Shown here: one piece after another, positions 18,131 to 30,100 of the stretch
Position numbering within the stretch: the stretch's first letter is position 1
Layout: the number at the start of each line of letters is the position of its first letter
Assembly (NCBI GenBank): GCA_949752745.1
Contig: OX457026.1
Coordinates: 76,165,775 to 76,229,774 of the forward strand
Length of the DNA stretch: 64,000 nt
From: Protula sp. h YS-2021
Lineage: Eukaryota > Annelida > Polychaeta > Sabellida > Serpulidae
Direction: 5' to 3'
The notes under the pieces: model-generated
What the model saw: only the letters and a program-made list of their open reading frames with translations
The model's database searches: none
What the model was told of the DNA's origin: nothing
Program-made: the position numbers and the translations under genes

Positions 18131-18450
18131 TAAATGATAAATACATTTCCCAGTCAGTCCTTGGGCACGCTTACTAAAACTGACGGAGTGATCGTTATTG
18201 AAATGAAAAGGAACCCCTAAATACGAAAAAGGCCTGTCTGTAAACGCGGAAAATTGCTCCGAAATTACCCTCCCCCACCCCTTTTTTCGTGAAGACGTGG
18301 AAAAATGATCCGATATTAACCCCCCTTTTTCCGCGAATTTTATGGCCAACAGTCAGTTTGATTTTTCGTGGATAGTTATGTGGGGTTTTTTTTCTAAATT
18401 AAACCCTGCTTACTCAAAGTTAAGGAATTAGAAATAAAATAATTAGGTAA
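18131..18450. other. Host intron sequence, nothing recognised
   Basis: AT-rich with C/G homopolymer patches near 18270-18345. No open frame or repeat structure supported. Confidence 0.45.
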
Positions 18451-19256
18451 TTAATTAGGGGGTAAACGTTGCATTTAAGCCATAAAGTGGCTTAAAAGCA
18501 AAGTTTTATATTGCGAACCCATTTTATATGCCGGGTTACTTACATTGTTCTAGATGGTTCTATATGCCGGTCAAAACTAGTTTGAAACGTTCAGAATTGT
18601 TCTATATTGTTCTAGATTGTTCTATATCCCGATCAGAGCCAGTTTGAACCGGTTAGAACCAGTTTGATGACTCATGACCTCCATTGCTTATAGGCCACTT
18701 TGTAAGTCCCCCGCCGGGGACTTATAGTGTTCTATAACCACTATTTATATTGCAGACCCTTTTTATATTAAGTCCCCCGCCGGGAGGACTTACATTGTTC
18801 TGCATTGTTCTAAAATTATTTTTTGTTAATATCTTTCTTAATATTAGGCGTAGAGACATGCGGTTTAACGCATAGGAAAAGGTATTCAGTCTACTTCTCG
18901 ATACTTATAATTTTTCAAGATGGCAGACAAATTACGTTACTCAAATACCATATTTGATTGGTCGAAATCGTTTTTGTCCATATCTTTGTTAATATATAAC
19001 GTAGTGACTTGTAAATAGGTTCAATGAAATTATGTCAAGCTCTAGTTTTAAAATTTGAATATTTGATTAAGTCACGTGACTGGGATATGGAACAATCTAA
19101 AACAAAGTAAAACAATGCTGACCGGTTCAGACTGATTCTGACCGGCATTTAGAACAACCTTGAACGTAATGTAAGTTCTCCGGCAGGGGACTTAATATTA
19201 AATGGGTCCGCAATATAAAACTTTGCTTTTAAGCCACAATGTTATCCCCTACTTAA
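18451..19256. mobile_element. Non-autonomous DNA transposon flanked by TTAA
   Basis: Inverted arms of about 170 bp: GGCTTAAAAGCAAAGTTTTA on the left (about 18488) and its inverse on the right (about 19215-19234), followed by matching GGGGACTTA and GACCGG blocks. TTAA at 18451-18454 and 19253-19256 flanks GTAGGGG-type ends, which would fit a TTAA-targeting superfamily such as piggyBac. No transposase inside. It also holds direct repeats of ACTTACATTGTTCT. Confidence 0.65.
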
Positions 19257-19314
19257 TAACACCTGAAAACTAAAAATACAAAAAGTAACATCAAATGTGC
19301 GTAAAATTTGAGAA

Positions 19315-20110
19315 CTTTAGAGACGGATTTACTCTTCATATATTGTAGTTGTGCACCTCGCAATCAGTTTGTTCGACTTTTCCTTTATTTCGCCAAAATT
19401 GAGGTCAAAACTTATCTTTTTATAATCTAGCGTATTTTTGGTTATAAAATCTATGTGATCCAAGTCTTGTTTACACTTCGCCCACACATTTCAAATGCTA
19501 TACGGATTTACTCCTCATATATTGTAGATGTGCACCTCGCATTCATTGTGACCGACTTTTCATTTATTTGGCTAAAATTGAGGTCAACACTTGGCGTATC
19601 TTTCGGCTATAAAATCTATATCATTCCAGTCTTGTATGCATTTCTCCTCCCACACATTTCAAATCCTATACGGATTTATTCCTCATATATTGTAGTTGTG
19701 CATCTCGTATTCAGTTTGTCCGACTTTTCATTTATTTGGCTAAAATTGAGGTCAAAACTTGGTGTATTTTTCGGATATAAAATCAATATGATCCAAGTCT
19801 TGTATGCACTACTCCAAACGGGTTAGCTCACACATTTCAAATCCTATACGGAATTACTCCTCATATATTATAGTTGTACATCTCGCATTCATTGTGACCG
19901 ACTTTTCATTTATTTGGCCAAAATTGAGGTCAAAACTTGGAGTATTTTTCGGCTATAATCTCTACATGATTCAAGTCTTGTATGCACTTCTCTTCCGAAT
20001 GGGTAATCCCACGCATTTCAAATCCTACTTGGATTTACTCCTTATATATTGTAGTAATTTTGGTTGTCTGAGGATCTTTTCATTTCGTAAAAAATAAGGT
20101 CAAAACTTTT
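19315..20110. repeat. Satellite-like tandem array, unit about 177 bp
   Basis: ACGGATTTACTCCTCATATA recurs at about 19322, 19502, 19672, 19849 and 20030, giving spacings of 180, 170, 177 and 181 bp. Each unit also repeats CGACTTTTCATTTATTTGGC and AAAATTGAGGTCAA. Frames here are repeat-derived. Confidence 0.9.
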
Positions 20111-20651
20111 TAGCGTGTTAAGCTTGTTGGGTTCGACCCAAAATTGTCGAAATGGTAGCACGTTCAACCTTGGCCAAAAATTTATCTATACTGAGCGTTA
20201 CTAAGGCTTCTTTATCTGTACTTATTTTTTTCAAGCTTTTGTTCCAAAGTGTCGCAGTCGTTCACATTGAAGAAGTACATATTGAACTTGCTAAATGAGG
20301 CAAAGCCTGTGTTTATGTTACAAAAAAGTGCGTAGAGCGAGGGGATTCACAGCATTCCGGTGTTCTTGTTTGATTCAATATTGATCAAAACAAATAACAT
20401 TCATTTATTTGTTCTTTTTGCTGTCTGATACCAGCAATTAGTTCAAATAAGTTGAAATTGTTCATAGTGTTTCCGTTAAGATTCATATTTATCAGGTCAT
20501 TTCCTGGGTATAAAGTTTTTAATTCCGAGACGTCCCGACGAGACGTTGAATCCGAGTTGATTTAAAGTCGTGGTTTTAAACAACATTCATACGTCATACT
20601 AGGTTGTCTTGTGAAATTACAAGTAAAAGATAAACTATTGTACTGTTTCAG
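20111..20651 (+). other. End of the long host intron
   Basis: AT-rich and non-coding, ending with the acceptor TTGTACTGTTTCAG at 20651. Confidence 0.5.
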
Positions 20652-20887
20652 ATAATGTTAAATCGTGCATGGATAATGCTGCAGCAAGACCAGACATATG
20701 TGGACATTTCAGGCCGTCTTACATGGCAAGAGGATGCACCTATGACTTGGCCTTGAACTATGACCCCATGGCCAAGGAGGATGACGGGTCATGCTGGTTG
20801 GTGGGCATAGCGCCTGACACGGCCGGGCATGTTGAGGCTTCCGTCACCGCGATGTTAGCTGCATTGATCATATCCTTGATTTATTAA
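20652..20887 (+). CDS. Last exon of the lectin-like host gene
   Basis: Acceptor TACTGTTTCAG at 20651, then a phase-1 exon that fits the exon at 2914-3027. It encodes about 78 residues with six cysteines: VKSCMDNAAARPDICGHF, then the short repeat-like motif GCTYDLALNYDPMAKEDDGS followed by Cys. This A.NYdp.A..DDGSC motif is found in many secreted proteins. It ends with a hydrophobic tail, SVTAMLAALIISLIY, after small residues (AGHVEAS), which looks like a GPI-anchor signal or short transmembrane segment. The protein is therefore probably a cell-surface lectin-like receptor. Stop TAA 20885-20887; AATAAA follows at 20896. Confidence 0.75.
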
Positions 20888-20895
20888 CAGCATGA

Positions 20896-20901
20896 AATAA
20901 A
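20896..20901 (+). terminator. Polyadenylation signal of the lectin-like gene
   Basis: AATAAA nine bases after the stop codon. A second GAAAAAACGATAG-like repeat follows at about 20928, so a weaker alternative is possible. Confidence 0.5.
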
Positions 20902-22680
20902 AACGATAGTTTGTTATCTTAAGGGCATGAAAAAACGATAGTCTGTTACCTTAGACCTTTATTAAAGTGGGTAATGTTAAAACATGTTGGAATATTTAAA
21001 CTAGTATTCTAAAAAGAATGAAAGAAATTATCATTATTGAAAATATGCTAAAGATTGTTAGAGTATTTTCTGAGAAGAGCTGAGATAAATTCCAACCAGG
21101 TCATTAATAGGTTACAATTTTACCATTTTATTATTTGTTTTTTATTATGTTATCATTTCAGATCTATATTTTGCGTTCTATCGATTCCTATGAATTTCTT
21201 TTATGCTTTCAAATATATTTTATATATTCACTGTAAATTTGGAACTGGACTTTGGAACTGGATTTTATAATGTGTGTATACAAAGCCTTTTATAAATATA
21301 TTCATACTCTGTTGTACACAGTCTTTTGAACACAACAGTGGATCACTGGCATAAATTTATAAATATATGTATGACCTGCGACGCGGGAAAAGGGTCCAGT
21401 AGATGATTTCTAAGCAAATGTCTTTTTAGGTTTTTACCAGTCCTTGAACTCATTTTCAACACTTGAGTAAAGTTTCAAATGGTAAATTCTGAGGTTATTG
21501 GAAATTTCGACCTTTTGTTTTTCATATGCGGGACATTTCCGAAATTCAGAAAATTTTGAATAATTTCCGTTTTTATAGACAAACTAACGAGTAACGTAGA
21601 AACTATTGATCCAAATTCGTAATAATTACATACACATATTAAATGCTCATCCACCAGAAATCGAACAAGTTTCAAAAATTTTCATTCATTGTGTATTCAG
21701 AACTAGGTTTCCAAATTATGCCCATTCCTGAAAAATAAAACGTTCCACATATTCCTGCATTTTTCTAAGTGTAGACTTTACTCAGCTCACACATAAAAGC
21801 AATGCATGCATTGATAAAGGTATTTTAGGTCACCCAGGGCGTATATTTATAAAATTGAAGGGAAATGCGGGTATCTCTGCGCCATCTAGCGCCAGAAATG
21901 CGCAAATTATTAAATATGAATGAGTTTGAATCTATGCTTACACAGTATACATAACTACTTAATCCATCTAGATCCAAAAATTCTTTTTAAAGACAAATAG
22001 GGTATCCAGAAATGGCATGTGTTGATATTTTATTACTAGAAGGGCCTCTGTTGATATCTTGCCCATTTAAATCATATTACACAGTTTTCACTATTTAACC
22101 ATTGAGTCAGTGGGATTTTGTCAAAAAGATTGCATAATTCTCTTATTGATCCGGTGACATATATTTTTTATTTGCTTAAAACATTTCGTATGACGTGTTC
22201 TTCAAACAGGCAATTGCCAATTGTGATTATGTGTGAATTTTTGCAGTTTGCTTGAAACTTCATGCTTTTCCCAATGGTTTCTATAGAAAAAGTACGCTAC
22301 CTTTCAGTGTCTTTATTTCTCTATATAACACCAGTGACCCCCGCCTTTTTTTTCTTTTCAATTTTTGAATGTATGTACTCAAAGCATTAAATTGTGAAAG
22401 TATGAAGGAAATGTCAATTCTGTGTGAGAGACCCACATTTCCCTTTAAGCCATAAAATTGTACAAAACGACATATGTAAAAAGTATGTATTTTTATGTGA
22501 CAACCATAATACGCTTTCTCTAAGCTATTTTCAGTGAAAGATTTGACTTTTTATATCTCAAAACCCGTTCCATTTCTTGTTAAGATAAGCAACGTTACTC
22601 GCAATGTAATCATTTGTATGTTTTGGTGTAGTTTAACAAACCAGAAGTAGCTGTTAGTGATAAATGCCAAATGAGCGTGT
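20902..22680. other. Intergenic, nothing recognised
   Basis: AT-rich, with no repeated block, splice-bounded frame or domain that I can support. Confidence 0.5.
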
Positions 22681-23362
22681 AGAGTCAACGACGACTCAAG
22701 GTCACGTCACGTGTGAAATACAAAGCCTTTTGATTTGGGTAATTTGCAGCACCGTCACATGATGTGGTAAGCGTAACGCATTTTGATTGGTTGGTTTTGG
22801 GCACTGTCCCAAAAGTATACATAAAAGCGCGCACCGCACTCGGCGGAGGCCATTCTGCGAAGAAACGTCAATGCTAGCAGAACTAGTGTTCGACGGGCCG
22901 GTGATACCGATTGTAATGGATTGTGAAGGTTAAAATGGATAAAAAGAAAAGATCTGGATATTTTAAAAATGTTGGGACGGTAGAAAAAGAAAGGAACAGG
23001 ATATATTGAAAAAGTTTTATATAAAAGTGACAGATTTTGCAAAAATTAATAAGTTACGTGTAGTGAGTGTCACAAACGGATAGCTGTCGATTAAAAGTCG
23101 AAGAATTAAGTAGAACGTTTACGCTGGCTTGTAGAGCCATGTGCATTGTGCCGAATAATTAGAACCACTGGTGTAAATTTCGCGGAAACTTTTGTAACGG
23201 ATAATTTGTATCGATTAAGGAAAAATAAAAGAAACTGTTTTGAATACTGGAGTGCCTTATTACGTCTGTGTTCACGGAAATACACACATACACGCGCACG
23301 TAACACGCATAGAAACGCCTTCCAAAGTGATTCACACCGAAACTGTCAACATTCTGACAGCC
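22681..23362. other. Promoter-like plus-strand segment, no gene found
   Basis: CACGTGAC-type E boxes near 22710 and 22755, then a TATA-like TACATAAAAG near 22820 and a GC-rich stretch with GCCATTCTGCGAAG. Only short frames follow (for example ATG at about 22871 and 22935). It could be an LTR or a remnant promoter. Confidence 0.3.
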
Positions 23363-25600
23363 GGAATAACTGATTCATTTATTTCAACTGTATTGTTTTC
23401 AAGATTTATTTTAACTTTATGAAATAGTAGGAAATCTAGACCTAAAATAAAATCTTCCTTTATTTCTAGTTCATACAAAGTCCAAGGGCAGCTTTAGTTA
23501 TCAATTTCAACATGCACAATTTCTAATTTATAACCTTTCATACTACTATTTCCTTCTGCACTTTTCAGTTTTACTTCTGTGTTCTTTTTTTAAAACCACA
23601 AGACTTATGAATTTGTTGCTCATAACTGATATATCTGCGCCCGTATCTATTACCGTATTAAATGGTTTATTGTTTACTTTTAAATGATTGGTTAAAGTGG
23701 TTCCCAGTTGTTTTCGAAAATTTATTTCTCTAATTATTTTTTCTTTTTTATTAAGACTTTCAAGATTTCCGGTTTTACTTAGTTGTTGTAGATCGATTTT
23801 CGATTCATCCGAGACGCGACCTCCCGTCTTGGTACCCTGTAGTTTACAGCCTTGTTAGATAACTGTGGACTGGCCGTCGGTGATCTCATCCAATCTTCTC
23901 TTATTTTTAGGACAATCTTTGATGAAGTGGCCAGTATTTCCACAATAATAGCACATATTTCTGCCCCTACTTCTCGTTTCTTCCGGACAACTCTTTGCCC
24001 ACTGATCTTCACTGCCACAAAAGAAACAAGACCCTACTCTACTTTAAAGTTTACTATCTTGGAGTACTGACAAGTTTTGTTTATGTTGTTCGTCTAATTT
24101 TGATAATACTCTACATAAGCCATCTTCTAAAGCTTTCACTATTTTTTCAAATGTATATGTTTTGTTTTCAAATCTCTTAGGTGCGCTATCAAAATGTACT
24201 TTATATGATTTCTCTTCACCTTTCTTTTTGTTTAAGGCCCTAATGAATTGTTTCTCATCCATTTCTACTTCGATTTATCTTATTTCCTTCTGCCATAAAT
24301 CAATGAAGAATTTTCTTAAGTTGCACAGCTTCATCCAGATTCTTAGATCCCGTATTAAGTATATACTGTGCCGCTTCTTTGTCTGAGCACCCAAAGGAAA
24401 ATCTTCTAACTATTTCTTCTTCTTCTCTGATTGGGTCTGGAACTTGATCAAAAACGTCCGATCCTTTTTCTAAAATTCTGTCGGCCCAATCTTCTATTGT
24501 TTCTTCACTTTCCTGACTCAATGAGTAAAATTCTGACCTAAGTACAAAAGGATCTGATTGTTTTTCGAATTTGGACCCATTTGTTTTGTTAAATATTGAT
24601 AATCAAAGCACCTTCCTAGCTTTTACTGACTTTGTAAGTAATCTACAGCTTTATCTCTAAAGCATAGCTACACAGCATCGTATTTCGTTTGGTCATCCCA
24701 CCCTGGTGCTCTACTGTATAGTTTGAAAGTGTTTAAAATGATCTTCCATTTTGTACTACCATCATAATGTGGCTATTTTGGAGACTTTCGAAAGAAATGT
24801 CTGTCTTGTGTCGATCTTTCTGGTCCTATTCTGTTGTTAGAGCTCTGATCTCTTTTTCTACCTGTTCTGACAGGCATCCTAGCGTTAGACCTGGACAAAA
24901 ATCTTTATCGCTGTTTTGTCCTTCATTTGCTGTTAGACCCTGAACTGACCATTGTAAGTTAACAATGTCTAACTTTAATTTTGTTTAGGTTTCTGATAGT
25001 TTTTGTACTCCTGCCATTTGTTGTGCCATATGAGCACTATCTATGTAAGAAAAGGTATCTTCAGTGGCTCTTTTTCTAACTCTTCAAGTCGTAAAGCTAA
25101 CAGACTAGATTTTTGATCTGCACAGTTAACAACGTTTTGCAACTCGTTTGCTTGTAACTTCTCGGCTAATTACGATGTGTTTTCTTTAATTGTCCTATCT
25201 ATTTCGTTCGTTCCTTTTCTTAACATGTTAAGATCAGATCCAACTCCTGACTGTATTGTTTCTAGTTCACTGGCGTACTAAATAGCTTTAACTTTTAGGA
25301 TTGTCTAATCTTGACTGCATGCTGTTTGTAACATTTCTTCAGACCCTGTTTGTAGACTATCTAGTTTTTGATTTATATGTTCAAGTTTGTTTGAAACAGA
25401 AAGAATGTCACTAGTGTTTTGAACTAACTGTTTTTTTTTTGCTAGTATCATAATTTTCTTTACACGTTTTTTTTTCAACTTTTTTTTTATTTTCTGACTG
25501 AGATATTTCATCAAAGTTTGTTTCATATTTTGAAACGTTTCTTCTAACACTGAATCTATTTGTTCAGTACTTTCAGTACTAAACAACAGTTTTTTTCAAG
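23363..25600 (-). pseudogene. Gag and aspartic protease of the LTR element
   Basis: From 25586: STESTEQIDSVLEETFQNMK, a coiled-coil-like lysine-rich region, then many stops. Gag capsid-like pieces near 24521-24300 (SEETIEDWADRILEKG and RRFSFGCSDKEAAQYIL). Two CCHC-type knuckles near 24040-23920: CFFCGSEDQWAKSC and CYYCGNTGHFIKDC. The first has W where His is usual. Near 23660 the retropepsin motif FNTVIDTGADISVM holds the catalytic DTG, and DFILGLDFL near 23450 is its C-terminal flap/strand region. Numerous frameshifts; not functional. Confidence 0.75.
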
Positions 25601-25619
25601 AAGCAACTTAAGTACAAAC

Positions 25620-28600
25620 CGTTGAAAGGTTAATAACCGATAAATGGGACGAGTTATCATATATCCGGGATATAAGAGTCAGATACGATTTCCTAAAACT
25701 AGAAAATAATGCAGTATAGTTTAATTTACGGCAAAAAAGGGCCAGAGAAAGACGGGAAGAAGAGCAATCGCTCAAATCAAAAATAGAAATTTTGGACAAA
25801 AAAGCAATTGATGACGAAATTAGTAAGGACGAACTCATCGAATACGAATTTTGCAAGCAACAGTTAGACACTCTAATCGAACATAAAACCAAAGGAGAAT
25901 ACATCCGATCTAGACTTGAATTTAGAGAAAAAAAAAGAAAAAAAAAATACATCGTATTTTTTTAATATGGCCAACAAATATACGACAAAAAACAATCACC
26001 AAGTTAAAAACAATCGATGGATCCATTACCATGTCAAGCAAAGAAATTCAGTCTCATATTAAAGACTTCTATAGCAAACTATATAGCTCACAGGGCCTCA
26101 AGTCCGCAGACCCATCATTTTTTGAACAATTTAAACAAATGCCCAAGCTTAGTGTTTTTGAACAACAAAGCATTGAAGACAAGATAAAAATAGATGAACT
26201 TTATAGCGCCCTAAAAGCTATGAAACCAAACAAAAGCCCCGGCGTCGATGGCCTGTCTTCTGAATTTTATATCAAATTTTGGAATAACATTGGTCCCATA
26301 CTTACTGACGTCATAAATATATCACATTCAGAAGGAGCACTACCACCCTCACTTCGAAGAGCGTCTATAACATTGCTGCACAAAAGGGGTAAAGACCCTG
26401 AGTTTATTAACAACTGGAGACCAATCTCCCTATTAAATACAGATTACAAGATATTATCTAAAAGTCTAGCTAATAGAATCTCCCCATACTTAAATAAACT
26501 AATAAATGAAGATCAAACTGGATTTATAAAAGGAAGATACATTGGTGAAAATATTCGATTGATTTCAGACCTATTAGACTTTACTGATAATGAAGAAATC
26601 CCTGGTTTGCTAATTCAAATAGATTTTGAAAAGGCCTTTGACACTTTGGAATGGAACTTTATGCTGAAAATGTTAAAAAAATTTAATTTTGGACCGGAAC
26701 TCATATCTTGGATCAAGCTATGTTACACAGATATTTCTAGTACAGTAATGAATAACGGTTATAGCACCGGATGGTTCGAGATACGAAAGGTGTGAGACAG
26801 GGCTGTGGTCTCTCCTGCATACTCTTTGTTCTCGCAGTCGAGTTCATGGCCCAAATGATACGAGACAACGACAAAATCATAGGCTTGAAGGTCGGAAAAA
26901 GTGAATTTAAGTTAACTCAGTTTGCCAATGACACAACAGGTATTTTGGGTAGTGTTAACTCAATTCCAGAATTTTTTAAAACGCTAGAAAACTTTGCAAG
27001 CCAGTCAGGCCTTAAAATCAACAAAGATAAAACTTTACTTGTATGGCTGGGACCTTGGAAAAAAGGAAAGGCGCTTATGATTTAGAAGTGTCCCGAAACT
27101 GTTTCAACATGCTTGGAATCTCCCTTGGATATGACCTTAAAACATGCAACGAAAAGAACATTATCGATAAGATTGCAAAAATGAGAGAAAAGTACCTATT
27201 CTGGTCTTGTAGAGGACTCAGCCTGTTAGGAAAAATTCTAATAACTAAGTCACTTGGAATATCTAATTTAATTTACTCCCTTTCTAACACTAGCTGTGAC
27301 GCAGGCTACATAAAGCAAGCACAAAAAGAAACTTCATCATTTTTATGGGGTTATTCTACACCAAAACATACCACTATAATAAAGAACTATGATGAGGGTG
27401 GGCTAAAAGCAATTGACATCCAATCACAGAATATGGCTCTCAAACTTGCTTGGTTATCAAAATTAATGCAACGAAAAAAGTGGTCAAAAGTAATAAATTA
27501 TTACTTAGATGAGGTTCGTGGCCTAAGTTTGTTAATGCATTGCAACTTTGGCGTAAAAAAACTCCCTTATATGCCCCCTTTTATCAAGATATCTTACAAG
27601 CTTTTAAAACAATATTTCAAACCCCGACAATGTCTAAGCAATTACTCTGGAGCAATCAAGATATACTTAAAGATAATAAACACATATTCTTTAAGAACTG
27701 GTTCCAAAACGGAATCGTTCTTATACAAGATCTAATGAATAAAAATAATAGATGGCTGACACGCGATGAACTAATGAGGAAATATAACATCAAAGTTAAT
27801 TACCTAATATTAACTAGCATTCAACAAGCAATTAAGCAACAAATTTTATCTAATCAATCCTGTGCCTTAGGAAGTTGCATATTTAGAACTTTGGTCAGCA
27901 TTTAAATGTAACAAATTGTAAGCCAAGGGATTTTTATAAAGAACTAGTGAAACAAATAAGTCAACCCCCGACTAGCTTAAAAATGTGGAAGAACAAGGGG
28001 ATAGATCTTACCCTAGTAACCAAAAGTATCAAAATATCAAGAGATTCATGTCGCGATAACCAAGTACTTTCCTTCCAGTTCAAGATATTAAACGACATAG
28101 TAGCCAACAACAAAAATCTGGAAAAATGGGGAATTAAATTAGACAAAAATTGCTCTGAATGTAATGTAGTAGAAGATAATTTCCACCTGTTCATAAATTG
28201 TCCTAAAACAGTGGCAATAATAAGAAAAGCGTGGCAACTCCTTGGTTTTAAAGGCTTTCACGCTACTGAGTTTCTGTTAGGATCTTGTAACAACGCTGAA
28301 AACCTTATTTTTCTTATTTTGAAATACCGAATATGGGATACCCGATTCCGCAATTTAGTCTTCAATCATTCGACCTTCATGCATGAAGTAAGCATGTACA
28401 TGCAAGTAGATAAGATTATCTTAGACGACGATAGATACCATAGGAAATGGGGATCGTGGTCCATCAAGGACAATTGAAAAACGGATCTTGCTTTCTTTTC
28501 TTTTCTTTTATTTTCTTCTTATCTCGTTAATGCATACCTACATTAGTCAAACCATATGTACGTCCCAAAAAAACCCTATGACACTTCTGCACACTCCTTG

Positions 28601-28812
28601 TGTTTCATGTCTGCTTTTTCTTACAAATGTTTACTACATCATAGATGCGAGTGAATTTATAGACAATTGTTAAAATAACTGCAGTATTGTCTGGGTGCTG
28701 CGACACCTAGCGATGTGTAAACTGTGTGTCTGCAAAATGTTGCTGGAAGGTTTTTGGTGTAAATGTGTGAGCAATTGATGTGACGTACAATGTATTCCTT
28801 TTCAATAAAAAA
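25620..28812 (+). mobile_element. 5'-truncated L1/Tx1-like non-LTR retrotransposon
   Basis: Inserted in the gag of the minus-strand LTR element. It starts inside ORF2 after the endonuclease, with KGEYIRSRLEFREK, and ends after AATAAAAAAA at 28804-28812. Truncation at the 5' end is typical of target-primed reverse transcription. I could not fix the target duplication; GTACTTT occurs on both sides but not flush with the ends. Confidence 0.75.
25690..28477 (+). pseudogene. L1/Tx1-like ORF2 reverse transcriptase, broken
   Basis: Reverse transcriptase segments in order: KPNKSPGVDGLSSEFYIKFW, NNWRPISLLNTDYKI, DQTGFIKGRYIGENI, IQIDFEKAFDTLEWNF (motif A), then a frame change near 26790, RQGCGLSCILFVLAVEF (motif B) and FANDTTG at the catalytic site. 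The usual (F/Y)ADD has become FAND, so one catalytic aspartate is lost. The thumb and C-terminal regions continue in shifted frames from 27070, ending with a CCHC-like CSECNVVEDNFHLFINC. Frameshifts lie near 26790, 27060, 27700 and 27910. The last open part is 27947-28477. Confidence 0.9.
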
Positions 28813-29147
28813 AGTACTTTGTTGTACATTTTCTTCGCTTGCTATCGACGGCTTAAGGTCTATGTTTTGAGGTTCAATGTAGAATTCGAAGGTTTTGATT
28901 ATGTATTTAATCTTTCAACTGGAAAGATTAGTTCTTAGAGGAAGATTTCCTTTGTTAATCTGCAATTGAATTCTTCTACTAGTTTGATTAAATTATTTAC
29001 TTCTGAATCTGTTCAAGTTCTTACAAGAACTTCTCTGGTGACCAGGTTGTTGTTTTCTGAATTTCACCAATACTCAAAGTATCAAGGAAGTTTACACTTT
29101 GATACCTGCAATTCTATTTTATTACGAGTTTTCTTGGCGACCTTTTA
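28813..29147 (-). other. Leader and first gag codons of the LTR element
   Basis: Minus strand sequence from the PBS to a possible gag ATG at 28829 (MYNKV), cut by the L1/Tx1-like insertion. Confidence 0.5.
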
Positions 29148-29158
29148 CTCTGACACCA
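29148..29158 (-). promoter_or_regulatory. Primer-binding site
   Basis: Minus strand TGGTGTCAGAG, two bases inside the LTR end (...ATCACAACA TC). TGGTGTCAGAG... matches the tRNA-Leu-type PBS of several gypsy-like elements. Confidence 0.65.
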
Positions 29159-29160
29159 GA

Positions 29161-30100
29161 TGTTGTGATTTCCCCCATTTGATAAGAACGGTACTTTTTC
29201 GTCACAAAGTGAGGTCTGGGGGACAGCAAATACACTGTCACCGGTGATTCGGCTGTTCTCAACCTCGGTCTCATCTTCAACCGAGGAGACAACTTGATAG
29301 GACACGCTAAATCAGACTACTGCACAAACCCGCCAAACAAATAATGCAATGAGATTAGCAATAAAATATTTACATGCAACGATACATTATACAACCTGGC
29401 GCTAAACGAAGACACTAGACCTTCTCAGTGGCTCTCAACTAACAAGACAAGACCTAGTACAAAGCATAAAATTTATTCGGACATTCTCTCTAGTATCCCG
29501 GCCGAACAACAATAAACACTATTCATTACTACATCGCCACAGTAATTACACATCAATATACCTTATATATAGTAGCACATTAATGATTTGGCTTAAAACA
29601 CACTAAGTTATCTAAGCCACGTTTCAAAGCAGAGCTTTAGTTTGCACATCAATAATCTGGCTTAAAACACACTAAGTCATCTAAGCCACATTTAACAAAA
29701 CATACATCTAGTAAGCACATTGATAATCTAACTTAAAACACACTAAGTTATCTAAGCCACATTTAAAAGCATAAATCAGCTACTTGCCAGCGCAATTCCA
29801 TAGTAGAACTCAAGGTCTTATCCACATAGCTACTGATAACCAGATCGCAATTAAGCTAAATGAAACCTGCTCATAGATAACTGCTCTGTCTTGTAAAATC
29901 TCCTTGAAGGCTCCAGTTCGAGCAGATTCAACAAAAAAGGCTATCAGTTACTTCGTATACTCATACGTCCTTCGGAGAATAACACCAATCAGAGTTAAGC
30001 ACAATCCTTTCACTATGGAATCTTCACGCGAACGCTTTTTATAACTTCACTCACGAAACTAAAGACTGTGAAACAGGTGATGTCACTCGCTGTACATAAT
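29161..30100 (-). repeat. Long terminal repeat (5' LTR of the minus-strand element)
   Basis: The inner end is fixed by the PBS (minus strand ...CACAACA at 29161). The outer end is proposed at 30100 (minus strand TGTACAGCGAGTG). Inside are a TATA-like TATAAAAAGCG near 30040 and AATAAA near 29470, in the right order for U3-R-U5. The outer boundary is uncertain because no second LTR is available for comparison. Confidence 0.5.
29573..29780. repeat. Three tandem units (about 65 bp) inside the LTR
   Basis: GGCTTAAAACACACTAAGT and ATCTAAGCCAC recur three times at roughly 65-70 bp spacing. Such repeats are common as U3 enhancer units. Confidence 0.8.

Larger units (their letters stand above)
23363..30100 (-). 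mobile_element. Decayed gypsy-type LTR retrotransposon, interrupted
   Basis: Reading the minus strand: an LTR (about 30100-29161), a primer-binding site (29158-29148), a leader, the start of gag (ATG at 28829), an inserted L1/Tx1-like element, then the rest of gag, two zinc knuckles and an aspartic protease ending near 23363. No reverse transcriptase, RNase H or integrase follows, and no second LTR was found, so the 3' half is missing. Confidence 0.7.

Noticed and set aside
19455..20097. Two 97-123-codon frames
   Set aside because: The translated repeats follow the roughly 177-bp satellite period.
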